Positions 1 through 5,777 of a DNA stretch of 6,807 bases are shown one piece after another; position 1 is the first letter of the stretch; each line of letters starts with the position of its first letter. The translations under genes and the position numbers were made by a program. The notes under the pieces are model-generated. The model had not been told where the DNA came from, did not search any database, and saw only the letters and a program-made list of their open reading frames with translations. Origin of the DNA: an uncultured Arenimonas sp. (lineage in GTDB: Bacteria > Pseudomonadota > Gammaproteobacteria > Xanthomonadales > Xanthomonadaceae); assembly GCA_946885815.1 (NCBI GenBank), contig CAMPHE010000094.1:1-6807 (forward strand), given 5' to 3'.

Positions 1-1
1 G

Positions 2-1156
2 TTCGGCCTGATCATCCCGGTGCTCCCGCACCTGGTGGAGGAGTTCGTCGGCGGCGACACCGCGACCGCGGCGTGGTGGGTCGGCGTGTTCGGCACCGTG
101 TTCGCGGCGATCCAGTTCCTCGCGACCCCGGTGCAGGGCGCGCTGTCGGACCGCTTCGGGCGCCGGCCGGTGATCCTGCTGTCGTGCCTCGGGCTCGGCC
201 TGGATTTCATCTTCATGGCGCTCGCGAACTCGCTGCCGTGGCTGCTCGTGGGCCGCGTGATCTCGGCGCTCACCGCCGCCAGCTTCTCCATCGCCAACGC
301 GTACATCGCCGACGTGGTGCCGGCGGAGAAACGTGCGAAATCCTATGGCCTGCTCGGCGCCGCGTTCGGGCTCGGTTTCATCGTCGGCCCGGTGGTCGGC
401 GGCGTACTGGGCGACATCGACGTGCGCGCGCCGTTCTGGGCGGCAGCGGCGCTGGCGCTCGGCAATTTCCTGTACGGCCTGTTCGTGCTGCCCGAATCGC
501 TGCCGAAGGAACGCCGCTCCGCGCGCTTCGACTGGGCGCACGCGAACCCGGTCGGCGCGCTGGTGCTGCTGCGCCGCTACCCGCAGGTGTTCGGGCTGGC
601 CGCGGTCATCTTCCTCGACGCGCTCGCGCACTACGTGTTCCCGAGCGTGTTCGTGCTGTTCGCCGACGTGCGTTACGAGTGGGGCATCAAGCAGGTCGGC
701 TACGTGCTGGCGCTCGTCGGCCTGTGCACGACCATCGTCCAGGCCGGGCTGATCGGCCGCATCGTGAAGGCCCTCGGCGAACGCCGCGCGCTGCTGCTCG
801 GCCAGTGCGCCGGCCTCGCCGGCTTCCTGCTCTATACGTTCGCCGGGCAGGGCTGGGTGTTCCTGCTCGGCATCCCGGTGATGGCGTTCTGGGGCCTCGC
901 CAACCCGTCGGTGCAGGCACTGGCGACGCGCGATGTCGATCCGCGTGAACAGGGCCGCCTGCAGGGTGCGTTCATGAGCCTCGCGAGCCTGTGCGGCGTG
1001 TTCGCGCCGCTGCTCTACGCGTCGGTGTTCGCGGCCTCGATCGACCCGGACGCGGCGTGGCACTTCCCCGGCGCGCCGTTCGCGCTGGCGTCGGCGATCG
1101 TCGCGCTGGCGCTCGTGGTGTCGGAACGGGCGACCCGACCCCGCCCGGCGGTCTAG
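2..1156 (+). CDS. TetA-like MFS drug efflux transporter (5' end outside window)
   Basis: An inner-membrane major facilitator superfamily proton antiporter that would export a small hydrophobic drug or metabolite. The reading frame is open from the first complete codon at position 2 and begins [11 protein letters not shown], the usual first-helix signature of TetA-type pumps, so the true start lies upstream, probably 10-20 codons away; an internal GTG at 20 is not the start. Motif A ([11 protein letters not shown], nt 137-169) follows TM2. The antiporter motif C ([12 protein letters not shown], about nt 370-405) lies in TM5. Hydrophobic helices alternate with short loops to the C-terminus; 384 residues are visible against about 400 for the TetA family. 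The gene ends in TAG inside TCTAGA. Chromosomal members of this family are often annotated as tetracycline resistance, but the substrate cannot be read from the sequence and nothing nearby (TetR, transposon) suggests an acquired resistance gene. Confidence 0.93.
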   Translation, partial: FGLIIPVLPHLVEEFVGGDTATAAWWVGVFGTVFAAIQFLATPVQGALSDRFGRRPVILLSCLGLGLDFIFMALANSLPWLLVGRVISALTAASFSIANAYIADVVPAEKRAKSYGLLGAAFGLGFIVGPVVGGVLGDIDVRAPFWAAAALALGNFLYGLFVLPESLPKERRSARFDWAHANPVGALVLLRRYPQVFGLAAVIFLDALAHYVFPSVFVLFADVRYEWGIKQVGYVLALVGLCTTIVQAGLIGRIVKALGERRALLLGQCAGLAGFLLYTFAGQGWVFLLGIPVMAFWGLANPSVQALATRDVDPREQGRLQGAFMSLASLCGVFAPLLYASVFAASIDPDAAWHFPGAPFALASAIVALALVVSERATRPRPAV

Positions 1157-1161
1157 ACTGT

Positions 1162-1180
1162 CGGCCCGGGATCCGGGCCG
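1162..1180 (+). promoter_or_regulatory. GC-rich hairpin between the efflux gene and folE
   Basis: A perfect 8-bp inverted repeat, CGGCCCGG and CCGGGCCG, encloses a 3-nt loop (GAT), just after the efflux gene stop and 36 nt before the folE start. No T-run follows, so it is not a standard intrinsic terminator; it may stabilise or separate messages. An alternative pairing of GGCC at 1176-1179 with GGCC at 1184-1187 would be mutually exclusive with it. At this GC content such hairpins also arise by chance. Confidence 0.35.
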
Positions 1181-1216
1181 CACGGCCGCCGCGATCCAGC
1201 CCCCGACGGAGCCGCC

Positions 1217-1834
1217 ATGTCTTCCGATCCGACGACGCCGATCGATCCGGTCGAACCCGGCGTGAGCCGCGAACAGGCCGAGGACGCCGTGCGCGTGCTG
1301 CTGCGCTGGGCCGGCGAAGACCCGACGCGCGAGGGCCTCGTCGACACGCCCAAGCGCGTCGCCAAGGCCTACCGCGACTGGTTCAGCGGCTACGCGATCG
1401 ACCCCACCGAATACCTCGCGCGCACGTTCGAACAGGTCTGCGGCTACGACGAGCTGATCGTCCTGCGCGACATCGAATACGAATCGCACTGCGAGCACCA
1501 CATGGCGCCGATCATCGGCAAGGTGCACGTGGGTTACCTGCCCGACGGCAAGGTGGTCGGCATCAGCAAGCTCGCACGCGTCGTCGAGGCGTACGCGCGC
1601 CGCTTCCAGGTGCAGGAGAAGATGACCGCGCAGATCGCCCGCTGCATCCAGGACGTGCTGCAGCCGCGCGGCGTCGGCGTCGTGGTCGAAGGCGCGCACG
1701 AATGCATGACCACGCGCGGCATCCACAAGCGTGGCGTCAGCATGGTCACGTCGAAGATGCTCGGCACGTTCCGCGACGACGCGCGCACGCGCGCCGAGTT
1801 CCTGCAGTTCATCGACGTCGGACCGGGAAGGTGA
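1217..1834 (+). CDS. folE: GTP cyclohydrolase I (type IA, FolE)
   Basis: This cytoplasmic zinc enzyme converts GTP and water to 7,8-dihydroneopterin triphosphate and formate, the first step to tetrahydrofolate and to other pterins and queuosine. The 205-aa product matches the family length (E. coli 222 aa, with a longer N-terminus). The catalytic core is intact: SHCEHH places zinc ligands Cys92 and His95 with His94 beside them, and HECMTTRG gives Cys163, which is 71 residues after Cys92 exactly as in E. coli (110 and 181). [16 protein letters not shown] and the EKMTAQIA segment also match the family. The ATG at 1217 is supported by GGAG at 1208-1211, 5 nt upstream. The two downstream genes are spaced so closely that they are probably cotranscribed with it; whether they share a function with pterin synthesis is unknown. 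Confidence 0.98.
   Translation: MSSDPTTPIDPVEPGVSREQAEDAVRVLLRWAGEDPTREGLVDTPKRVAKAYRDWFSGYAIDPTEYLARTFEQVCGYDELIVLRDIEYESHCEHHMAPIIGKVHVGYLPDGKVVGISKLARVVEAYARRFQVQEKMTAQIARCIQDVLQPRGVGVVVEGAHECMTTRGIHKRGVSMVTSKMLGTFRDDARTRAEFLQFIDVGPGR
1825..1834 (+). promoter_or_regulatory. Shine-Dalgarno overlapping the folE stop
   Basis: The end of folE reads GGGAAGGTGA. The AAGGTGA part is a good Shine-Dalgarno sequence that includes the folE stop codon, and it lies 7 nt before the ATG at 1842. It supports that start over in-frame codons further upstream inside folE and implies translational coupling. Confidence 0.6.
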
Positions 1835-1841
1835 GCGCGCG

Positions 1842-2441
1842 ATGACCGACCCCCGCGCCCCGCTGCTGGCGCTTCGTGCCGCGATCGGGCAGGCCCCGGC
1901 GCTGCCCGAGCGCGCCGAATGGCTGGCGCGGATCGACGATGCGCTCGCCGCGTTGCCGGCCACGCGCGTCGGCGCGACGCCCGACGCGCCCGCGACGAAC
2001 GGCGCCGAACTGGACCGCCTGCGCCAGGACGTCGAGGACGCCGAACACGCCCGCGATGCCGCGAACCTGCAGCGGATGAAGGTCGCCGGCCAGCTCAACA
2101 CGCTGCACAAGAGCCTCGCCGCCGCGGCGCCCGAGGTGTCGTCGGGGAAGGACGCGCAGAGCGACGCGCTGCGCCGCATTGAATGGCTCGCGCAGCACGG
2201 CGGCGGCGGCGACGACAGCGCCGAGGCCGTGAAGGCCGCGGAGATGGACGCGCCGATGCCGTCGCGCGCGGTGCTGGAGGCGGTCGCCGCCGGCGAGCGC
2301 AGGTTCACCAAACCGCAGCTGGAGTTCAGCATCGCCGAAGCGATGGTGCTGACCGGCTGGGCGCAGACGCCGCTGGAACTCACCGCGAACGGCGAGCCGT
2401 GGCTCGCGACGCTGATCCTGAAGAACCACGCCGACGCATGA
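1842..2441 (+). CDS. Uncharacterised 199-aa protein, alanine-rich with a probable coiled coil
   Basis: I do not recognise a named family. No signal peptide, membrane helix or catalytic motif is visible, so it is probably cytoplasmic. Residues 1-42 are a charged, leucine/alanine-rich helical segment; a Pro/Ala-rich linker (about 43-54) follows; residues 55-95 are rich in charged residues with leucines at heptad-like spacing and may form a coiled coil; a GGGGDD stretch near 120-125 looks like a flexible hinge. The C-terminal part (about 150-195, GERRFTKPQLEFSIAEAM onward, with two tryptophans) looks like a small folded domain. The ATG is chosen for its Shine-Dalgarno across the folE stop; the frame stays open back into folE, but that region uses folE codons. 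It overlaps the next gene by ATGA, so the two products are likely made together and may interact. Codon use is like its neighbours. Confidence 0.85.
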   Translation: MTDPRAPLLALRAAIGQAPALPERAEWLARIDDALAALPATRVGATPDAPATNGAELDRLRQDVEDAEHARDAANLQRMKVAGQLNTLHKSLAAAAPEVSSGKDAQSDALRRIEWLAQHGGGGDDSAEAVKAAEMDAPMPSRAVLEAVAAGERRFTKPQLEFSIAEAMVLTGWAQTPLELTANGEPWLATLILKNHADA

Positions 2442-3037
2442 TCGAGCGCGGCGTCGCGGGTCCGGACGAGGTCGTGCTCGCGTTCATTCGCGCCGAGATC
2501 GATTCGCCGCGCTTCGGCCCGGTATACACCGGCATCCTGGCGCGCGCCGGACGCGACCGCGCGACGATCGTCGACCACCCCGACCGCACCGACGCCGCCG
2601 CCAGCCACTTCCGCCACGCGATGCTGAAGTCCATCCGCGGCTGGGACGACGACAAGCTGCTTTTCACCGGCTTCCCCGACGACACGCAGTGGCGCCGCGT
2701 CGAACTGGAGCCGGCGGAAGTCGCCGACCTCCGTTACGCGAACCACGGCACGTGGCGGACGCTGTCGGGCGGCAGCCGGCGCGTCGCCGACGGCGCGGCC
2801 AACCTCGGCGCGGTCGATGCGCCCGAAAACGCGAACGCGAACGTGCGCGCGGTGGCGGCCGCGATGGCCTCCGGGCACCGCTACCCGCCGCTGGTGATCG
2901 TGCAGGGCCCCGACGGCGCGACGGTCCTCGTCGAAGGCCATACCCGCGCGACCGCGCATGTCGCCGCGGGCATCACCACGCGGTTGCCGGCGCTGCTCGG
3001 CACCTCGTTCCACATGACGCGCTGGGCGTATTACTGA
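2438..3037 (+). CDS. Conserved hypothetical protein with ParB/sulfiredoxin-like motif
   Basis: The product is 199 aa, soluble and of unknown function. The C-terminal half resembles the ParB/sulfiredoxin N-terminal fold: a helix preceded by NANVRAVAAAM (132-143), a strand with PPLVIVQGPDG (150-160), then VLVEGHTRATAH (163-174), which matches the nucleotide-binding DGHHRxxA/GERRxxA loop of ParB-type proteins; this is inference from the motif. The N-terminal half has an acidic DEVVLAFIRAEIDSPRFG segment (10-27) and FTGFP plus WRRVEL (76-90), patterns I recall from other bacterial hypothetical proteins of this layout. It has no DNA-binding domain of the ParB type, so it is not a partition protein. 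The ATG overlaps the previous stop (ATGA), the usual coupled start; the frame remains open upstream only as a shadow of the previous gene. Its stop overlaps the end of the opposite-strand gene by 7 bp. Confidence 0.85.
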   Translation: MIERGVAGPDEVVLAFIRAEIDSPRFGPVYTGILARAGRDRATIVDHPDRTDAAASHFRHAMLKSIRGWDDDKLLFTGFPDDTQWRRVELEPAEVADLRYANHGTWRTLSGGSRRVADGAANLGAVDAPENANANVRAVAAAMASGHRYPPLVIVQGPDGATVLVEGHTRATAHVAAGITTRLPALLGTSFHMTRWAYY

Positions 3038-3660
3038 TCGTCGACCAGGTCGCCGAGTTCGCGCTGCGCTTCGCGCAGCGACCTCCCCGCCGCATCCTTG
3101 AAGAACCGGTCCGGGAAGCGCCACGTCAGCCAGCCGACGCCGGCCGCCATCGCCACACCGACGGCCAGGTTCGCCAGCACCGACCACGGGTTCGTCGTCC
3201 ACGCATCGATGCCGACCGCGGCCGCCGCCGCGAAGATCACCGGCACCCAGACCACGAACCCCGCCATCAGCAGCCAGCGCTCGCTGCGCACGCGCAGCCA
3301 GGCCAGCTGCACCAGCCGCCGCTGCACGGTGACCACCGGCTGCCGGTAATCCACGCGCCACACCGCCATCAGCTGCGTCGCCGCGAGAATCAGCAGCGCG
3401 AGGCCGTAGAGATGGATCGCGATGCCGTAGACGACCAGATGCGTCGCGTCATCGAGGTGGCCGACCCAGTACGGCCCGGCGAACAGCACGATGCCGACAC
3501 CGACCACCAGCTGCACCATCTGCCCGATCGTCAGCCCGCGCAGCCGCGCGCGCACCGTATCGAACGCGCGGTGCTCGCGTTCGCGCCGCGCATGCCGTTC
3601 GAGGCCCGCGAGGCGCTCGTCGAGGCCCTGCCACGCGCGTTCCAGTTCGCTCATTTCCAT
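3031..3660 (-). CDS. Four-helix membrane protein paired with an ECF sigma factor
   Basis: A 209-aa inner-membrane protein of unknown function. Residues 1-42 are a charged amphipathic helix (SELERAWQGLDERLAGLERH), likely cytoplasmic; four hydrophobic helices follow at about 45-66, 74-98, 129-150 and 158-180, and the C-terminus is a short charged tail. It starts 19 nt after the sigma factor stop, so the two form an operon. Proteins of this shape (N-terminal helix then four TM segments) commonly follow ECF sigma genes in xanthomonads, from memory. Position suggests a role in sensing or restraining the sigma factor, but the HxxxCxxC zinc anti-sigma motif is absent, so that role is only inferred. 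GGAGG sits 5 nt before the ATG at 3660, which favours it over the second Met two codons later. Confidence 0.9.
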   Translation of the reverse strand: MEMSELERAWQGLDERLAGLERHARREREHRAFDTVRARLRGLTIGQMVQLVVGVGIVLFAGPYWVGHLDDATHLVVYGIAIHLYGLALLILAATQLMAVWRVDYRQPVVTVQRRLVQLAWLRVRSERWLLMAGFVVWVPVIFAAAAAVGIDAWTTNPWSVLANLAVGVAMAAGVGWLTWRFPDRFFKDAAGRSLREAQRELGDLVDDQ

Positions 3661-3665
3661 CGTTT

Positions 3666-3670
3666 CCTCC
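3666..3670 (-). promoter_or_regulatory. Strong Shine-Dalgarno for the membrane protein
   Basis: Read on the minus strand, GGAGG followed by AAACG precedes the ATG at 3660. The 5-nt spacing is good for this ATG, whereas the in-frame ATG two codons later would be 11 nt away. The site lies in the short gap after the sigma factor stop. Confidence 0.7.
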
Positions 3671-3679
3671 AGGTTCCGG

Positions 3680-4213
3680 TCACGCGCCGCTGTCGCGGCG
3701 CAGCTGCTGGCGGATCCGGCCGAGCCGGGTCGCCACGTTCGATTCGCTCAGGCCCAGCACCTCGCCGCTGTCGCGATGGCCGACGCCGTCCAGGTGCAGC
3801 AGCAGCAGCGCGCGGTCGAGCGGCGCGAGCGCCTGCATCGCCCGGCGCACCAGCGCCAGCCGCTGCCGCGTTTCCGCGTCGACGTCCGCGTCGCCGACGA
3901 GGTCCTCGTGGCGCTCCTCGAGCCGGTCGGCCACGGGCCGCCGCGATTCGCGACGGCGGTGGCTGATCGCCACGTTCAGCGCGACGCGATACATCCACGT
4001 CGGGAACGGCCGGTCCGGCGTGTAGCCGGGCCACGCGCGCCACAGCTGCAGCGAGATCTCCTGCATCAGGTCGGCGCGGTCGTCGGGGTCGCGGGCATAG
4101 CTCGCGGCGACCTTGCGCAGGATCCCGCGGTGCGCGGCGATCCGCGCTTCGAAGCCGGGCGCGTCGGTGGCGGGCGGGGAGGTCGGCATCGGGGTCGTCG
4201 TCGGGCGGTCCAT
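3680..4213 (-). CDS. ECF-type RNA polymerase sigma factor
   Basis: A cytoplasmic alternative sigma-70 family factor that would direct RNA polymerase to a small regulon. With the chosen start it is 177 aa, normal for group 4 (ECF) sigmas. Region 2 spans about 21-90 and includes DLMQEI (48-53), the WRAWPGY and FPTWMYRVALNVAISHRRR segments typical of 2.1-2.4. Region 4 spans about 118-172, with ALAPLDRALLLLHLDG then the helix-turn-helix GHRDSGEVLGLSESNVATRL. Region 3 is absent, as expected. The start is uncertain: no clear Shine-Dalgarno precedes the ATG at 4213, another ATG lies at 4189, and a GTG at 4267 would add an unlikely Cys-containing extension. The linker between the domains is acidic. 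The membrane protein downstream is the likely partner. No convincing ECF promoter (GAAC...CGTC type) was found upstream, so autoregulation is not demonstrated. Confidence 0.94.
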   Translation of the reverse strand: MDRPTTTPMPTSPPATDAPGFEARIAAHRGILRKVAASYARDPDDRADLMQEISLQLWRAWPGYTPDRPFPTWMYRVALNVAISHRRRESRRPVADRLEERHEDLVGDADVDAETRQRLALVRRAMQALAPLDRALLLLHLDGVGHRDSGEVLGLSESNVATRLGRIRQQLRRDSGA

Positions 4214-4301
4214 GTGCGGGTGATTCGCCGGCTGACGGAAATCATCACACCTCGCGACGCACGACACCGGGGCTCACCCCGGGTATCGGAAATGACTGCA
4301 T

Positions 4302-4307
4302 TACGAT
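4302..4307 (+). promoter_or_regulatory. Possible -10 element for the secreted-protein gene
   Basis: TACGAT lies about 85 nt upstream of the ATG at 4393 in the divergent intergenic region (4214-4392) and matches TATAAT at four of six positions. No -35 hexamer is recognisable 16-18 bp upstream, where the sequence is GC-rich, so this is tentative. If used, the leader would be about 80 nt long and would contain the inverted repeat at 4333-4363. Confidence 0.25.
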
Positions 4308-4332
4308 GCGCCGCCCGCGCGCGAGCGCGGCC

Positions 4333-4363
4333 TTCCGTCGGCGATGCGTCGGCGCCGACGGAA
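4333..4363 (+). promoter_or_regulatory. Perfect 11-bp inverted repeat in the leader of the secreted-protein gene
   Basis: TTCCGTCGGCG (4333-4343) and CGCCGACGGAA (4353-4363) are exact reverse complements separated by 9 nt. A third partial copy of the left arm (CGTCGGCG) overlaps the loop and right arm. The repeat ends 17 nt before the Shine-Dalgarno at 4381. It has no T-run after it. It could be an mRNA leader stem-loop or an operator for a dimeric regulator; the sequence alone does not decide. Confidence 0.5.
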
Positions 4364-4380
4364 CCTCGACGACGCTTTCC

Positions 4381-4386
4381 AGGAGA
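4381..4386 (+). promoter_or_regulatory. Shine-Dalgarno that fixes the start of the secreted protein
   Basis: AGGAGA lies 6 nt before the ATG at 4393. It places the start there rather than at the in-frame ATG at 4306, which would add 29 Arg/Ala-rich residues before the signal peptide. The site sits in a small dyad (CAGG at 4380-4383, CCTG at 4388-4391). Confidence 0.75.
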
Positions 4387-4392
4387 TCCTGC

Positions 4393-5244
4393 ATGCTCTT
4401 TTCCCCCCTCCGCGCGGGTATTCGCGGCCTCGCCGCCGTCGCGCTGCTTTTCGTCGCGCCCGCCGTGTCGGCGCAGTCGTCGCTCGTGTTCACCGGTGAC
4501 GCCGGCGACTACATCAGCCAGGGCCAGACCTGGAGCTACACCGACGGCGTCGACGGCACCGCGAGCAGCGACCTGCGCGTCGTCCACGTCGCCGTCTGGA
4601 CCGACACGTGGTGGAACCTCGAATTCGCGGCGCCGGCGGGCTCGCAGCTTCTGCCGGGCGTCTACGAGGGCGCGACGCGTTACCCGTTCCAGGCCGACCA
4701 CACGCCGGGCCTGAGCCTTTCCGGCGACGGCCGCGGCTGCAACACGCTCACCGGCCGCTTCGAGGTGCACGAGGCCGAGTACGGCCCGTTCGGCTATCTG
4801 GTCCGCTTCCGCGCGAGCTTCGAGCAGCACTGCGAAGGCGGCGAGACCGCGGCATGGGGCGAGGTCAGCATCGTCAACCCGCCGCCGCCGGAGGCGCTGG
4901 CGATGTCGGTCGTGCTCGACGACAAGTTCACGGTGCAGCGTCACAGCGGCCGCGTCACCGTGACCGGCAGCGTCACCTGCTCGGCGGACACGACGACGAC
5001 GCTGCAAGGCTCGCTGAGCCAGCGTGCGAACCGCTTCAACATCGCCCAGGGCAGCTTCTACACGAGCACCCCGTGCGGTCCGACGCCGACGCGCTTCTCC
5101 ACCACGCTGTTCTCGATGAGCGGCACGCCGTTCGGTTCGGGGCAGGCGCAGCTCGATGCGACGGCCGGTGCGTACGACCCGAACTACGGCGGTGACGTGA
5201 CGGAAACCGTCAGCACGATCGTCGCCCTCAAGGGCGTCAAGTAA
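4393..5244 (+). CDS. Secreted protein of unknown function with two Cys-paired beta-rich domains
   Basis: The 283-aa product has a type I signal peptide: a basic start with Arg7 and Arg11, a hydrophobic core at 12-22, and VSA before the predicted cut after Ala27. It has no lipobox or membrane anchor, so it is periplasmic or exported. The first domain (28-162) opens with LVFTGDAGDYISQGQTWSYT, has a WW pair at 73-74 and a GDGRGCNTLTGRFEVHEAEY segment, and ends with QHCEGG; this pattern recurs in uncharacterised secreted proteins of GC-rich bacteria, from memory. Cys116 and Cys147 could form a disulfide. A Pro-rich hinge (PPPP, 163-166) leads to a second domain (about 169-283) of alternating Ser/Thr beta strands with Cys196 and Cys228 as another likely pair; it resembles Ig-like tails of secreted proteins such as DUF6299, tentatively. 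It is divergent from the sigma factor operon and could belong to its regulon, but no shared promoter is visible. Confidence 0.9.
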   Translation: MLFSPLRAGIRGLAAVALLFVAPAVSAQSSLVFTGDAGDYISQGQTWSYTDGVDGTASSDLRVVHVAVWTDTWWNLEFAAPAGSQLLPGVYEGATRYPFQADHTPGLSLSGDGRGCNTLTGRFEVHEAEYGPFGYLVRFRASFEQHCEGGETAAWGEVSIVNPPPPEALAMSVVLDDKFTVQRHSGRVTVTGSVTCSADTTTTLQGSLSQRANRFNIAQGSFYTSTPCGPTPTRFSTTLFSMSGTPFGSGQAQLDATAGAYDPNYGGDVTETVSTIVALKGVK

Positions 5245-5256
5245 AGCCCACCCCAC

Positions 5257-5290
5257 GGTGCCCCGGCATTCCGCCGGGGCGCCTCTTCCT
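5257..5290 (+). terminator. Intrinsic terminator after the secreted-protein gene
   Basis: An 11-bp stem containing one G-T wobble (GGTGCCCCGGC, loop ATTCC, GCCGGGGCGCC) is followed by TCTTCCT. The inner 8 bp are perfect. It lies 12 nt after the stop codon. The T-run is interrupted, as is common in GC-rich genomes. Confidence 0.75.
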
Positions 5291-5297
5291 GCCGGCC

Positions 5298-5317
5298 GGC
5301 GCCCCTCAGCGGGCGCC
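5298..5317. terminator. Second hairpin downstream of the terminator
   Basis: GGCGCCC and GGGCGCC form a perfect 7-bp stem with a 6-nt loop, directly after the main terminator and 16 nt before the -35 box of the repressor gene. No T-run follows at once. It may back up termination and insulate the repressor promoter. Confidence 0.35.
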
Positions 5318-5333
5318 ATGACTTCCGGACTAC

Positions 5334-5362
5334 TTGTTTCCCGGTCGGCTGTGTTCTACAAC
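5334..5362 (+). promoter_or_regulatory. Sigma-70 promoter of the repressor-peptidase operon
   Basis: TTGTTT (5334-5339) and TACAAC (5357-5362) are separated by exactly 17 bp. The -35 matches the consensus at three of six positions and the -10 at four of six. The expected transcript start near 5368-5370 falls in the centre of the palindrome, giving a leader of about 20 nt. The local AT content is raised over the surrounding sequence. Confidence 0.6.
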
Positions 5363-5381
5363 TGTCGTACGACACCTGTAG
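5356..5381. promoter_or_regulatory. BlaI-type operator palindrome
   Basis: The half-sites CTACAACTGTCGT and ACGACACCTGTAG are reverse complements at 11 of 13 positions and meet without a spacer. The TACA/TGTA and TGTCGT/ACGACA elements resemble known BlaI/MecI operators. The palindrome covers the -10 box and the expected transcript start of the repressor gene and ends 9 nt before its ATG, a layout that would block transcription when the repressor dimer is bound. Identification is by position and symmetry; binding is inferred. Confidence 0.8.
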
Positions 5382-5390
5382 AGCCAGCTC

Positions 5391-5777
5391 ATGACGACCG
5401 ATACCGACGCCGGCGACATCGCCCTCAGCGACCTCCAGCTCGACGTGATGCGCGTGCTCTGGCGCGGCGAGACCAGCGTCGCCGACGTCGCCGCCGAACT
5501 CGCGGTGCGTCGCGGCCTTGCCCACACCACGGTCGCGACGGTGCTGACGCGGCTGGCGAAGCGCGACCTGGTCGCCGCGCGCCGCGACGGCCGGCAGCTG
5601 GTCTATCGCGCGCTGGTCGACGAATCGCAGGTGCGCCGCAGCATGGTCGGCGGCCTGATCCAGTCGCTGTTCCGCGGCGACCCGCAGGCGCTGCTCGCGC
5701 ACCTCGTCAGCGAGGAGGACGTGGCCGGCGGCGACCTCGAGAAGGTGCAGGCGCTGCTCGCGGGGAAGAAGCCGTGA
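5391..5777 (+). CDS. BlaI/MecI/CopY-family transcriptional repressor
   Basis: A 128-aa cytoplasmic dimeric winged-helix repressor, normal length for the family. Residues 12-26 (LSDLQLDVMRVLWRG) are the first helix, where family members read LxxxExxVMxxLW. Residues 28-60 form the helix-turn-helix with recognition helix around AHTTVATVLTRLAKR. DGRQLVYRAL (66-75) is the wing. The C-terminal dimerisation part includes the GLIQSLFRGDPQALLAHLVSEED segment (88-110), the region where BlaI and MecI are cut on induction. The partner is the overlapping M56 peptidase, which in the Bla/Mec systems triggers repressor cleavage. A promoter with a strong palindrome lies immediately upstream, so autorepression is expected. 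Only a weak Shine-Dalgarno (GAG at 5381-5383) precedes the ATG. Family members control beta-lactamase, copper and redox genes; the target here is not visible. Confidence 0.95.
   Translation: MTTDTDAGDIALSDLQLDVMRVLWRGETSVADVAAELAVRRGLAHTTVATVLTRLAKRDLVAARRDGRQLVYRALVDESQVRRSMVGGLIQSLFRGDPQALLAHLVSEEDVAGGDLEKVQALLAGKKP

Noticed and set aside
73..948. Long Arg/Ala-rich open frame inside the efflux gene
   Set aside because: It is an out-of-frame shadow of the MFS gene caused by high GC; its translation is low-complexity Arg/Ala/Gly with no recognisable motif.
2..1156. Acquired tetracycline resistance gene
   Set aside because: The sequence is TetA-like, but no tetR, integron or transposon is seen and its base composition matches the neighbours, so a chromosomal efflux pump of unknown substrate is the safer reading.
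991..1845. Long open frame overlapping the efflux gene end and folE
   Set aside because: FolE motifs are intact in another frame; this translation is Arg-rich and shows no family features.
2689..3966. 425-codon open frame on the plus strand
   Set aside because: It runs out of frame across the ParB-like gene and antisense to the membrane protein and sigma genes, both of which have clear protein features; composition is His/Arg/Pro-rich shadow.
4214..4267. N-terminal extension of the sigma factor to a GTG at 4267
   Set aside because: The added residues are not typical of ECF sigmas and no Shine-Dalgarno supports the GTG; the ATG at 4213 gives a normal length.
4267..4282. Short hairpin CCGGGG-CTCA-CCCCGG in the divergent spacer
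   Set aside because: Only 6 bp, no T-run on either strand, and expected by chance at this GC content.
4066..5319. 417-codon open frame on the minus strand
   Set aside because: It is antisense to the secreted-protein gene, which has a signal peptide, Shine-Dalgarno and terminator; the frame crosses that terminator and has no recognisable domain.
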